Positions 17,915 to 26,881 are shown, counted from the stretch's first letter. The stretch: DNA of 43,283 bases from Bacteroidota bacterium (GCA_003175695.1 PSRA01000122.1:1-43283), one strand, 5' to 3'. Notes: generated from the sequence alone by a model not told the origin. Numbers and translations are program-made.

Positions 17915-19735
17915 TTGCGTCTTTCAATCATCATCCTGCTTTTTGCAGGCGGCACGATGGCGGCCGCCCGGTGGAGTAACGTTGGTATACCTGAACCTAC
18001 GAACAGAACGATAGTCTTTCTGAAAACTAAGATCCCCGCATTTTATCAATCTGCCAAGAAGTTACATGAGTCTATCGAAAGATTGAATAATGATTCTGTG
18101 TCGATATCTGATTCGAAAAAATTATTGAAATCCTGCCGCCTTCAATACAAAAAATTATCATTCTGGTTGGAATACTTTTTCCCAATCCAGGCACAAGCCT
18201 ATAATTCACCCGCCAAATTTGAAGTAGAAAATTCTTCCACAGAATATGAACCACCTCATGGGCTTCAGCAGATCGAATCCCTGTTATTCAGTTCGAATCC
18301 TGCAAAATCAAAGAATGAAATATTGGAAGAGGCAAAAATCGTTATGGAATCTGCACGGGATATGGAATCACTTCTTTATCACTGGACTCCCTCTTATGAC
18401 CAGGTCTTCGAAAGTATCAGGCTTGAGCTCATTCGGGTCATGACACTTTACCCTGAAGGATATGATGCACCATTCCTAAAAAGTGGCATATCCGAGTCCA
18501 TCCAATCATTAGAAAGCATCAGCGAAATATTTAGTTACTATGTAGAACATCGGGATGTCGCGGGAAAAAGCATTAGTCGCGGCCTTCAACATGGAATTCA
18601 ATATTTGCAAAACCATTGCGAGTTTGAGAGCTTCGATAGACTTAAATTTCTTCGGGACTTTATGTTGCCTTTGGATGCGGGGTTCAACAGTTATATCAAT
18701 GCGAGAATTCCTGAAAGGCACTACCGGAGTATCTTCGACCGGAAATTTTCTGCTGACTCTAATTCACAGAATACGGCGCTGGAGAAATTAGGAAATAAGT
18801 TGTTTTTTGAAAAGGTACTGTCTGGGAACCAGTCAAGGTCATGTGCCAGCTGTCATGTGCCTTCAAAATATTTTACCGACGGATTGGCGAAAAATTTTGT
18901 GCTGGGCAAAGATTCTCTTCTTCCGAGAAATACTCCTACACTTATTTATGCGCAGCATCAATCAAGGCAATTTTGGGATGGAAGGGCGGCGAGCCTTAAA
19001 GATCAAATAAAAATTGTTTTGACAGGAAATTCTGAGATGAATTCTTCTGCCGGAGAGATTGAGGAGAAATTGAATAACAACCTGGAATACAAAAAAGAAT
19101 TTGCAAAGGTATTCCATCTTGAAAACGACAAAAGAATTCTGATGGACCAGGTTTGTGTGGCCATCGCTTCATTTGTGAGCAGTCTCTCACCTATGCAATC
19201 CAATTTCGACCGGTACATGACAGGGAATGATCAGGCCATTTCAACGCTGCAAAAAAAGGGCTTTAATTTATTTGCGGGAAAGGCCCAATGCGCGAGTTGT
19301 CACTTTATTCCTTTTTTCAACGGCTTGATTCCTCCCTTGTATAACCGAAGCGAATTTGAAGTCCTGGGAGTGCCGGCAACAAGTGATCTTAAAAATCCAT
19401 CACTCGATTATGACAGTGGATATTATGTCGTATCTCCAAATTGGTTTAATCGAGGTGCATTCAAGACTCCAACTATCAGAAACATTGCAAGAACCGGCCC
19501 TTATATGCATAATGGTGCATTTAAATCACTGGACCAGGTTCTGGAATTTTATGATAAGGGGGGCGGATTGGGGATTGGACTGCCGGTAACAAATCAAACT
19601 TTGCCTGATAAGTCGCTAGGACTAACTGATGGTGAGAAAAAAGCTGTTGTGGCTTTCCTTGAATCTTTGACTGATCCTGGGCAAGCATTTGGCGGCAAGA
19701 TAGAAGGCTTACATATACAGGCGCATCGCAAATGA
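17915..19735 (+). CDS. Imelysin-like domain fused to di-heme cytochrome c peroxidase
   Basis: This encodes 606 residues from TTG 17915; no earlier start is available and a short signal (RLSIIILLFAGGTMAAA) follows directly. The C-terminal half is a CcpA/MauG-type peroxidase with two c-heme sites, CASCH (C310, C313, H314) and CASCH (C459, C462, H463), and a distal Met531 in GPYMHNGAF. Residues about 20-280 are a helical domain resembling imelysin/EfeO, including H115-GLQQIE121 where the family has GxHxxE; here the central His of the motif is replaced by Gln. The peroxidase reduces peroxide with electrons from a small cytochrome. The fusion suggests metal handling joined with redox chemistry. 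It is the last gene of the operon; no terminator is visible after it. Confidence 0.85.
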   Translation: MRLSIIILLFAGGTMAAARWSNVGIPEPTNRTIVFLKTKIPAFYQSAKKLHESIERLNNDSVSISDSKKLLKSCRLQYKKLSFWLEYFFPIQAQAYNSPAKFEVENSSTEYEPPHGLQQIESLLFSSNPAKSKNEILEEAKIVMESARDMESLLYHWTPSYDQVFESIRLELIRVMTLYPEGYDAPFLKSGISESIQSLESISEIFSYYVEHRDVAGKSISRGLQHGIQYLQNHCEFESFDRLKFLRDFMLPLDAGFNSYINARIPERHYRSIFDRKFSADSNSQNTALEKLGNKLFFEKVLSGNQSRSCASCHVPSKYFTDGLAKNFVLGKDSLLPRNTPTLIYAQHQSRQFWDGRAASLKDQIKIVLTGNSEMNSSAGEIEEKLNNNLEYKKEFAKVFHLENDKRILMDQVCVAIASFVSSLSPMQSNFDRYMTGNDQAISTLQKKGFNLFAGKAQCASCHFIPFFNGLIPPLYNRSEFEVLGVPATSDLKNPSLDYDSGYYVVSPNWFNRGAFKTPTIRNIARTGPYMHNGAFKSLDQVLEFYDKGGGLGIGLPVTNQTLPDKSLGLTDGEKKAVVAFLESLTDPGQAFGGKIEGLHIQAHRK

Positions 19736-19833
19736 TTTAGTAACTTGTCAAACTCTAGTCTAGTCGCCAAAAGGAGCCCTTCCCGTTCCCTGGCAATCAT
19801 TTATCCTTTCTTAATTCAACCAAAAACAGCACC

Positions 19834-20250
19834 ATGGATCCAAAATCTAAAAAATCCGCTGGCATTCTTTTTATTCTTTTACCTACAGTTGCCTATGGCG
19901 GATTTAGTCTTCTAGGTTTTTTGTTAGATGCTCATTCAGGTTACATGGATAACCCTCTTCGCCAGAATTTATGGCGAGCTGGCCATGCACATGCTGGTGT
20001 GCTCATTATACTTTCGCTGGTTATCCTTAAATACATTGACGAAGCAAGACTTTCGGAAGGGACCAAGCAGTTAATTCGATGGGGCGTGCCTTCAACAGCT
20101 ATACTAATTCCAGCGGCATTCTTTTTTTCGATGTTGCGGCCGAGCGACAAGCAACCCAATGGACTCATTTATCTGGCGTATATAGGATTTTTTATTTTGA
20201 TAGTGACTCTGATAACCCTGGGAATTGGATTGTTAAGAAAAACAGATTAA
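19834..20250 (+). CDS. Small membrane protein of unknown function
   Basis: This encodes 138 residues with four predicted membrane segments (about 10-30, 48-66, 80-100, 112-133). A GHAHAG motif at the start of helix 2 carries two His in one turn, a pattern that can bind a metal or heme in membrane proteins, but no family is recognised. It follows the operon by 98 bases and may be an independent unit. Confidence 0.6.
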   Translation: MDPKSKKSAGILFILLPTVAYGGFSLLGFLLDAHSGYMDNPLRQNLWRAGHAHAGVLIILSLVILKYIDEARLSEGTKQLIRWGVPSTAILIPAAFFFSMLRPSDKQPNGLIYLAYIGFFILIVTLITLGIGLLRKTD

Positions 20251-20321
20251 GACAGCAATAATTGGAGCCACCAGGTAGGCATTCTTTTGACTGGTTTAAT
20301 CAAACCATTAAAAATTTGATT

Positions 20322-20666
20322 ATGAAAAAATTCATCATTCTTTACGCTGCACCCATTGAGGCAGTAAGACAAATGGCTGCAGTTCCAAAAGAAGAACAAG
20401 CAAAGGGCATGGAACTCTGGATGCAATGGTCGAAGAAAGCGGAAAAGCACCTGGTAGATTTGGGCAGCCCTCTTGGAAATGGAAAATCACTCAATCCAAA
20501 GGGAGCATTATCAGAAAGCGATAAGGATATCTGCGGATACTCCATGATGGAAGCGAATGACATGAGTGAAGCGATCAACCTTTTGCAAGGTCACCCACAT
20601 CTGGGCGGGTGGAACGCTGATTGCAGTATTGAAGTATATGAGGTTTTGCCAATCCCTGGCATGTGA
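20322..20666 (+). CDS. YCII-related domain protein (divergent, lacks DGPF)
   Basis: This encodes 114 residues from ATG 20322, which opens a typical YCII start (MKKFIILYAAP); the frame is open upstream to 20262, but without domain content. The pattern ...ELWMQWSKKAEKHLVDLGSPLGNGKSL, GYSMMEANDMSEAINLLQGHPHLG and the C-terminal VYEVLPI matches the YCII/DGPF fold (PF03795). Unlike the two genes at 38900-39696, the DGPF segment is absent. It is not next to a sigma-factor gene. The biochemical role of the family is unsettled; some are small chlorohydrolase-like or sensor proteins. Confidence 0.75.
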   Translation: MKKFIILYAAPIEAVRQMAAVPKEEQAKGMELWMQWSKKAEKHLVDLGSPLGNGKSLNPKGALSESDKDICGYSMMEANDMSEAINLLQGHPHLGGWNADCSIEVYEVLPIPGM

Positions 20667-20717
20667 TCTTAATTTATCAGAGATATCCGTCTTTTGATTT
20701 TATTCAAAAATACATTC

Positions 20718-21119
20718 ATGAAAAACCAGGAAGTCATTGACAAATTTTTTGACTTTTATAAGCGACGTGATTTTGAAGGAATGAAGCAAGTCGTATCGGA
20801 GAATATAGTCTGGTACTTTTTGGGCGACAATAAAGTAGCAGGCATCAAAAAAGGGCTACTAGAAGTTATCCAATTTTTTGACGGCATGGGCGCGATAATG
20901 AGTCAGTCAAAACCAACGGTAGAGAAATTGATTGTGGCCGAAAAAGATAATTACTTAATTGAATGCCAACATATCAAAACGAACCGACCTGACGGAATAA
21001 ATGTCGACCATCATGTTGCAGTTTTGTGGACCATAGAAGGCGGAAAAATCGTCAGCGGCCGCCATTTTTTTGCTGACCCCGTTGCTGTGAGTAGATATTT
21101 TAATGCGGTTGGTGGTTAA
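20718..21119 (+). CDS. SnoaL-like / NTF2-like protein
   Basis: This encodes 133 residues from ATG 20718. It shows the cone-shaped alpha+beta NTF2 fold pattern: an N-terminal helix (VIDKFFDFYKRRDFEGMKQVV), a strand with ENIVWYF, and the closing strands VAVLWTIEGGKIVSGRHFF. Family members are ketosteroid-isomerase or polyketide-cyclase-like enzymes or ligand-binding proteins; the substrate cannot be inferred. It lies 51 bases after the YCII gene and may share its transcript. Confidence 0.8.
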   Translation: MKNQEVIDKFFDFYKRRDFEGMKQVVSENIVWYFLGDNKVAGIKKGLLEVIQFFDGMGAIMSQSKPTVEKLIVAEKDNYLIECQHIKTNRPDGINVDHHVAVLWTIEGGKIVSGRHFFADPVAVSRYFNAVGG

Positions 21120-21182
21120 ATATTGGATGTAGTTTGAACATGCTCGTTATATTTACACCCTGATCAACCATCAACACATTAC

Positions 21183-22262
21183 ATGATTCGCCAAACGCCA
21201 ATCAATCCAACGATTTTATTGATTTTTATTTTGCTCCATGCGGCTATTTTTTCTGCTCCTGCGCAGGACACAGCGAAAAAGAGTTTCCACGGCTGGTGGA
21301 ATGAGGGCTATCCGCCACAACCTGCAAAGAATCCCAAGGCGAAATTATTACCGTTGATTCATGTCTACAAGAATCGATTTGTAAATGCCAAGGGAGACAC
21401 TTTATTATTTCGGGGATTATCGATTTCAGACCCAGACAAGATTGACCACGAAGGCCATTGGAATAAGAACCATTTTCAAAAAATAAAAGAATTAGGGACT
21501 ATGCTGGTTCGGATTCCTGTCCACCCGGTTGCCTGGCGGGAACGCACAGCTGTAAAATACCTACAATTGCTTGATCAGGCTGTTGAATGGTGTACAGACC
21601 TTGGTATGTACGTCATCATCGACTGGCATAGCATTGGTAATCTTAAAATGGAATTGTTCCAGGATCCGATGTACAACACATCGCAAAAAGAAACATTTGA
21701 ATTCTGGCGAACGATTTCAAAGCATTTTGCTGGAAACAATACTGTAGCCTTCTATGAAATATTTAATGAGCCAACGACTTACCGTGGACAATTAGGAAGC
21801 GTCAGCTGGGCTGACTGGAAGAAGTTAAATGAAGATATAATTCATTTGATCAGGGCATACGATGCAGAAAAAATTCCGCTGGTGGCCGGCCTCGACTGGG
21901 CATATGATCTTACTCCTTTGCGTGAAGAGCCGATCAACGCGGAAGGAATTGCATATGTCACACATCCTTATCCATGGAAACGCCAAGAGCCCTGGCCACC
22001 AAAATGGGAAGAGGACTTCGGTTTTGCAGCCAGCAATTATCCAATTATCGCAACCGAAATTGGATTTGGTGTGAAACCAGGAGAAACAATTGGCCCGGAT
22101 CATTATGGAAATCAGATTATAAAATTCTTAGAAGACAGGCACATCAGTTGGACAGCCTGGGTATTCGATCCCGAATGGGGCCCGCGAATGCTCAAGTCCT
22201 GGGATACTTATGAATTGACTCCAATGGGTGAGTTTTTCAAGAAAGCGATGCTGAAGAACTAG
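21183..22262 (+). CDS. Secreted GH5 endoglucanase-like glycoside hydrolase
   Basis: This encodes 359 residues with a signal peptide (ends FSAPAQD). The TIM barrel of family 5 shows the catalytic acid/base E196 in FYEIFNEP, the nucleophile E292 in IIATEIGF, and the conserved IDWH and HPY blocks. The gene is complete and of normal length. It probably cleaves beta-1,4-linked glucan or a related mannan or xylan; the substrate is not determinable here. It begins 63 bases after the SnoaL gene. A repeat-family hairpin starts 4 bases after its stop. Confidence 0.9.
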   Translation: MIRQTPINPTILLIFILLHAAIFSAPAQDTAKKSFHGWWNEGYPPQPAKNPKAKLLPLIHVYKNRFVNAKGDTLLFRGLSISDPDKIDHEGHWNKNHFQKIKELGTMLVRIPVHPVAWRERTAVKYLQLLDQAVEWCTDLGMYVIIDWHSIGNLKMELFQDPMYNTSQKETFEFWRTISKHFAGNNTVAFYEIFNEPTTYRGQLGSVSWADWKKLNEDIIHLIRAYDAEKIPLVAGLDWAYDLTPLREEPINAEGIAYVTHPYPWKRQEPWPPKWEEDFGFAASNYPIIATEIGFGVKPGETIGPDHYGNQIIKFLEDRHISWTAWVFDPEWGPRMLKSWDTYELTPMGEFFKKAMLKN

Positions 22263-22266
22263 AGAG

Positions 22267-22301
22267 TTCCACGCAAAGGCGCGGAGGGTAGCAGGGTGCA
22301 T
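22267..22301. repeat. Dispersed intergenic repeat, copy A
   Basis: The unit TTCCACGCAAAGGCGC... is nearly identical (2 mismatches and one gap over 34 bases by hand alignment) to 26833-26866. It lies directly after the GH5 stop, as the second copy does after a permease stop. A related unit is at 34220-34250. Such short dispersed repeats are common between Bacteroidota genes; function, if any, may be termination. Confidence 0.7.
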
Positions 22302-22421
22302 ACTCTTGCGACAGAAGGAAAAAAACTCTCTATTAATTTAATGAGTGGCATCCTTCTTTTGGAGAGATATTTGATAAATTTATAGGGAAAGGAGTTTTGC
22401 AATTCACTTAATTAGCCAGTC

Positions 22422-22808
22422 ATGAAAAATTCTTTCAGGGCAGCATGCATTCTTCTGCCTTTCATGGCATTCTTGACATGCCAGGGGCAGCAATTCACTA
22501 TTGAGCCGGTCCCCCCGGTCTTTTATGGTCAACCCACGGCAAAAATTCACGTAGAGCCCAATCCTGTACATCGAAATTCATTTTTCTATTTGCAAATAGA
22601 TTCCTGTGAACTAAATGACACTGACAGAGTGGTCATATATAATTCAACAGGATTCATGATTCAAAGCAGGGTGATCCGGATGCAGGCAGGACTAAACCGC
22701 TTTATAATAAATATTTCCGGATTTGAACCGGGAAGCTATGTTGTAAAAATATTCGGAAGGAATGCTCCAAACTATACTTTCTCCCAACAAATAACAGTTG
22801 AAATGTAG
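22422..22808 (+). CDS. Short secreted protein resembling T9SS C-terminal sorting domain
   Basis: This encodes 128 residues with a signal peptide (ends TCQGQQ). The mature part has the strand pattern of the Por-type secretion sorting domain: VEPNPVHRNSF, RVVIYNSTGFMI, LNRFIINISGFEPGSYVVKIFG, ending FSQQITVEM. A type A sorting domain is usually a C-terminal part of a longer cargo protein. Here it is the whole mature protein, so it may be a free adaptor or a relic. The domain assignment is by pattern only. Confidence 0.68.
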   Translation: MKNSFRAACILLPFMAFLTCQGQQFTIEPVPPVFYGQPTAKIHVEPNPVHRNSFFYLQIDSCELNDTDRVVIYNSTGFMIQSRVIRMQAGLNRFIINISGFEPGSYVVKIFGRNAPNYTFSQQITVEM

Positions 22809-22868
22809 GATGCACCTTAATCTATCCGATGAAGATGGTAATAGTTTTTGATTACAATCCATTTCAAC

Positions 22869-23318
22869 TCAATTTGCCAATCGCACATATCTTTCGATAT
22901 TCAACCTCTCAATTCCCGTACCCGCAACTTTTTCAATTCCTTTTTGGGTCAATGTATCATTCTGAATAGTGATGGTAAAGCTGAAATCATTGTTCTCCCA
23001 AACCCTGTCATTGCAATATTCCAGGTGTTCTGTGTATGTACTGTCGGATAGCGTATATTTCCCACCTCCAGCACCAAAGGAGGCAGATGCAGAATCTTTT
23101 CCTTTATTAAGGTCATGGCTAAGGAAAGCAAAATGATTGTTGTTGATTATTTTGATGAACTTTTTGTCCTTCGTGTATTGGGTTACCGTTGTATCCTTTT
23201 TATCTATAAGTGTTCCCGTGATTAATTGCCAGGTACCTTCAATGGGCATGGTATTTTTTTTGTTTTCGCATGCGGATAGAACTGAAACAAAGGCGACTAA
23301 AAAAGCAATTTTTTTCAT
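22869..23318 (-). CDS. Lipocalin-like lipoprotein (DUF4488-like)
   Basis: This encodes 149 residues with a lipoprotein signal ending LSAC (Cys17). The mature sequence has an N-terminal PIEGTWQLITG opening followed by alternating strands (KFIKIINNNHFAFLSHD, GGKYTLSDSTYTEHLEYC, FSFTITIQNDTLTQKG) typical of lipocalin-like Bacteroidota lipoproteins of the DUF4488 type. Ligand and role are unknown. It is convergent with the sorting-domain gene, separated by 60 bases. Confidence 0.72.
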   Translation of the reverse strand: MKKIAFLVAFVSVLSACENKKNTMPIEGTWQLITGTLIDKKDTTVTQYTKDKKFIKIINNNHFAFLSHDLNKGKDSASASFGAGGGKYTLSDSTYTEHLEYCNDRVWENNDFSFTITIQNDTLTQKGIEKVAGTGIERLNIERYVRLAN

Positions 23319-23477
23319 GTTGGATGAATTTCATTAAAAATAAAAAAAATTTGAATTTAGAAATAATTCATAGGTTGACATTTGTCAGTTGCCATTTGAC
23401 AGTTTTGACACTAGTTCTGCTGCATAAGAAACTGAAAATTCAATACACGCTGGAGTGATAGAGACTGTTAAATTATT

Positions 23478-24023
23478 TTAAATATCGAAAATTCCAGGTA
23501 AATATCTTTCCTTTATCAAATTGAGATGGTATAATTCATGACCTGCCAAATGGTACACGAGCGCCCGAACAGTGCAACCGGTGAAACTTCCAATACCCTG
23601 ACCCTTCCTTTCCCAGCAATCTTCTGGCAATCCTTTTAGAAGCGCAATGGTGGCATTTCTTACAGCTTCATATTCTTCAAAGATATTGTCGATATTCCGC
23701 TGGTCTGCATCTGCATATTGGTTGAACAGCTCCTGGTCAAATCCAGGCAAGCCGGTTTGGTCGTTACGGGCAAATCGTAATATGCGGTAGGCATATATTC
23801 TTTCATCATCAATAATATGAACCAGCACTTCCTTAATGCTCCATTTTCCAGGCGCATAACGATAATAGAGAGCTTTTTCTGGTAATGAATAAATGAGCCT
23901 TCTGGTTTCTTCGAAGTTATTTTTTAGATGCTCAATGATCTTTCCATCGTCAGGTAAGAGATCGATATACCTGCTGGCATATTCGGAGTAATCTCCAGGA
24001 TGAGGTTTTGAAATCGAGCGCAT
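23478..24023 (-). CDS. DinB family protein
   Basis: This encodes 181 residues from ATG 24023 (reverse strand). The upstream open frame adds about 40 residues without fold support. It shows the DinB four-helix layout with metal-ligand His residues: VLVHIIDDE in helix 2 and the closing motif YHLAGHELYHLNLI. DinB proteins bind a divalent metal, and many are bacillithiol- or mycothiol-dependent transferases; substrates here are unknown. The next gene is divergent. Confidence 0.85.
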   Translation of the reverse strand: MRSISKPHPGDYSEYASRYIDLLPDDGKIIEHLKNNFEETRRLIYSLPEKALYYRYAPGKWSIKEVLVHIIDDERIYAYRILRFARNDQTGLPGFDQELFNQYADADQRNIDNIFEEYEAVRNATIALLKGLPEDCWERKGQGIGSFTGCTVRALVYHLAGHELYHLNLIKERYLPGIFDI

Positions 24024-24394
24024 AGAATGGGATTTTTGATTGTGGAAATCAATTCGGCTTGAGTGATGAGGTTTGAGGGAAGTTACGTGAAATTTTTGGG
24101 GTGCGTCTAATGTCATCTTTAGTATTGGCATGATTTTCCACCACACAGAGACACAGGCACAAATAGAATTTATATTAGATCAAACTGTTTCAAAATAGAA
24201 AATCTATAGGGCCCTATGAATCTGTGTGCTGGGAAAGCTTGCCGGCTTATAAACGCACAACCCGCGTATCAAAATCGAACAATTGCAACTTCTCAATTAA
24301 TTTTATGTCATTGATACCGTGCTAGTTCGGAAAGCGGCATATTCTTAGATTGTATTGCGCGATACCGTTCACGAACTACCCGTAAAATCAGCAT
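24024..24394. other. Divergent intergenic region, 371 bp
   Basis: This holds the promoters for the DinB gene and the second FtsX permease. It includes the CCACACAGAGACACAGGCAC stretch (about 24138-24157), which resembles the start of the hairpin at 7769-7790, and a perfect 12-bp palindrome ATAGGGCCCTAT at 24206-24217. No TAnnTTTG element is apparent and no additional gene is supported. Confidence 0.5.
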
Positions 24395-26824
24395 ATGTTA
24401 AAGAACTATTTCATTGTTGCGTTCAGACAATTTTCCAAACAAAAAATGTATTCATTCATTAAAATCGGGGGATTCGCATTGAGCATTGCAGCTTGTATGC
24501 TCATCACGCTCTATATAAGGGATGAGTTGAGCTATGACAAATCCTATCCTGATGGTAACCGGATTTTCAGGGTGATTGAAGACTACAATGACAACGGCAA
24601 GATTGAATCGGGTGCAGATTGGCCCGCACCTATGGCAAAAGCAATGAAAGCAGATTTTCCGGAAGTAGAGAAATCTGGCCGTCTTATGCCGCATGAATTG
24701 TTTTACTGTGCCGGAAGTAATGAAGTGAGAAGATCTGACGAGGTTCAAAATACATATGAGGAAGGATTTTCATTCGCTGACCAGGAAATGTTGGACATAT
24801 TGAAGATCCCGATGGTTTATGGAGACCGCTCAAAAGCTTTGGCAGAACCTAAATCTATGGTGATTTCAAAGCGGATAGCTGATAAATATTTCGCTCACGA
24901 AAATCCCATGGGAAAAATTTTAGTTCTCAACAACGACAAGACCCGGGAGTATAAGATTGGAGGAGTCATGCAGGGATTTCCGTCAAACTCGCATATTCAC
25001 TACGATTTCCTTCTTTCTTTAACCGATTATCAATTATGGAACGATGAACAGACAAACTGGATGGCCAGCAACTATTATACTTATGTGATGTTGAAACCCG
25101 GAGTGAATGTTCAACAATTACAGGATAAGATGCGTCTCATCCTGACTAAATATTATTTACCTATAATGAGGGCATCCGGAGACGTGGAGGCAGACAAACT
25201 CCTGCAAAACGCAAAATTTGAACTCCAACCGGTTCGGGACATTCACCTGAAATCATATGATATTGAAGACGACTTAAGGCACGGTGATATCCGTTTCATA
25301 TGGCTTTTTGGAGCGATTGCCTGCTTTATTTTGATCATTGCATGCATCAACTTTATTAACCTGGCAACCGCAAAATCGAGTAATCGCGCAAAGGAAGTAG
25401 GCCTGAGAAAAGTTGTGGGCTCCCTCCGGGTTAGCCTCATTCAACAATTTTTGACTGAATCGGTTCTTTTAAGCGCGTTTTCCTTTTTGCTCGGATTATT
25501 GATTGCCTGGATCTCTCTTCCATATTTCAATGCTATGGCGGCTAAGTCACTATATATCCCATGGAGTCAATGGTGGATTTATCCAATTTTAGCCGGTTCA
25601 ACATTGATAGTTGGAATACTAGCGGGTTTATATCCGTCTTTCTATTTGTCTGCGTTTAAACCCATCAGTGTGTTGAAAGGGCAGGTGAGCCGGGGTGCCA
25701 GAAATTCTGTTCTTCGCAACGGACTCGTAATATTTCAATTTGCCACTTCTATAATTCTGATCATTTCGACTTTCATTATATACAGCCAGACAAAATACAT
25801 CCTGAACAAGAAAGTGGGATATGATAAAGATCATGTCATTCTTATACAGGGGACTAATACACTAGGGGACGAAGCCACGAATTTTAAAAATGAATTGTCG
25901 AAGCTCCCGCAAATAAAAGATGTGACAATAAGTGACTTCCTACCCATCTCAGGCACAAAAAGAAATGGCAACACATTCTGGAAATCAGGCAAAACCAGGG
26001 AAGAGAGCGGAATCTTCGCTCAGTCATGGACGGTAGATGAAGACTATATTAAAACACTTGGCATTAAGTTGGTCGAAGGCCGGAATTTTTCTAGTCAAAT
26101 CAAATCTGATTCACTGGCGGTGATTATCAATCAAACGATGGCAAAGAAAATGAATTTGAACAATCCTGTTGGGAAAAAAATAACGAATCGGTGGGCGGAT
26201 TTTACCATAGTTGGTGTGATAGAAGATTTCAATTTTCAAAGCCTCCACGACCAGATCGGAAGCATGTGTTTTCATCTTGGTGTAAGCAATTCAATCATCT
26301 CTGCGAGAATAAAAGCGGGAGATGTAAACAATACGATTGCTTCGATTACGTCTGTTTGGAAGAAATTTTCTCCCTCGCAGCCGATTCGCTATACGTTCCT
26401 GGACGAAAGTTTTGCGAGGATGCATGAAGATGTAAGCAGAATGGGTAAGATATTTTCCAGCTTTGCGACCCTGTCCATAATCATTGCCTGCCTTGGGTTA
26501 TTCGCCTTATCAGCATTCATGGCAGAACAGCGAACCAAAGAAATCGGTATTCGAAAAGTATTGGGCGCAACAGTCAGCGGGATTACAACAATGCTTTCGA
26601 AGGATTTCCTGAAACTTGTGTTTATTTCCATTGCGATAGCTTCACCCATTGCATGGTGGGCTATGAATAAATGGTTGCAGGATTTTGCCTATAGAATCAC
26701 CATCTCCTGGGAAATCTTTTTGTACGCGGGAATGCTGGTATTGCTCGTTGCCATGATCACCATCAGTTTCCAGTCAATCAAAGCTGCATTAATGAATCCA
26801 GTGAAGAATTTGCGGGCCGAGTAA
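24395..26824 (+). CDS. FtsX/MacB-type ABC transporter permease
   Basis: This encodes 809 residues with the same architecture as the permease at 638-3052: an N-terminal helix and MacB periplasmic core, an FtsX block with RAKEVGLRKVVGS near residue 330-345, a middle helix and periplasmic core, and a C-terminal FtsX block with EQRTKEIGIRKVLGAT and the terminal NPVKNLRAE. No ATPase is adjacent. The two copies are paralogues, not a recent duplication: signatures match but periplasmic loops differ. It is followed by a repeat and by DUF3667. Confidence 0.93.
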   Translation: MLKNYFIVAFRQFSKQKMYSFIKIGGFALSIAACMLITLYIRDELSYDKSYPDGNRIFRVIEDYNDNGKIESGADWPAPMAKAMKADFPEVEKSGRLMPHELFYCAGSNEVRRSDEVQNTYEEGFSFADQEMLDILKIPMVYGDRSKALAEPKSMVISKRIADKYFAHENPMGKILVLNNDKTREYKIGGVMQGFPSNSHIHYDFLLSLTDYQLWNDEQTNWMASNYYTYVMLKPGVNVQQLQDKMRLILTKYYLPIMRASGDVEADKLLQNAKFELQPVRDIHLKSYDIEDDLRHGDIRFIWLFGAIACFILIIACINFINLATAKSSNRAKEVGLRKVVGSLRVSLIQQFLTESVLLSAFSFLLGLLIAWISLPYFNAMAAKSLYIPWSQWWIYPILAGSTLIVGILAGLYPSFYLSAFKPISVLKGQVSRGARNSVLRNGLVIFQFATSIILIISTFIIYSQTKYILNKKVGYDKDHVILIQGTNTLGDEATNFKNELSKLPQIKDVTISDFLPISGTKRNGNTFWKSGKTREESGIFAQSWTVDEDYIKTLGIKLVEGRNFSSQIKSDSLAVIINQTMAKKMNLNNPVGKKITNRWADFTIVGVIEDFNFQSLHDQIGSMCFHLGVSNSIISARIKAGDVNNTIASITSVWKKFSPSQPIRYTFLDESFARMHEDVSRMGKIFSSFATLSIIIACLGLFALSAFMAEQRTKEIGIRKVLGATVSGITTMLSKDFLKLVFISIAIASPIAWWAMNKWLQDFAYRITISWEIFLYAGMLVLLVAMITISFQSIKAALMNPVKNLRAE

Positions 26825-26832
26825 GTGTGGTC

Positions 26833-26881
26833 TTCCACGCAAAGGCGCAGAGGTAACAGGGTGCATCCTTAGCGTCTTTGC
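26833..26881. repeat. Dispersed intergenic repeat, copy B, with stem
   Basis: The first 34 bases are nearly identical to copy A (22267-22301). GCAAAGGCGC (26839-26848) can pair with GCGTCTTTGC (26872-26881) with one G-U pair, giving a hairpin 15 bases after the permease stop. There is no T-tract. Confidence 0.7.

Noticed and set aside
24024-24146. Longer DinB protein with about 41 extra N-terminal residues
   Set aside because: The extra part has no fold or signal; the fold begins after the ATG at 24023.
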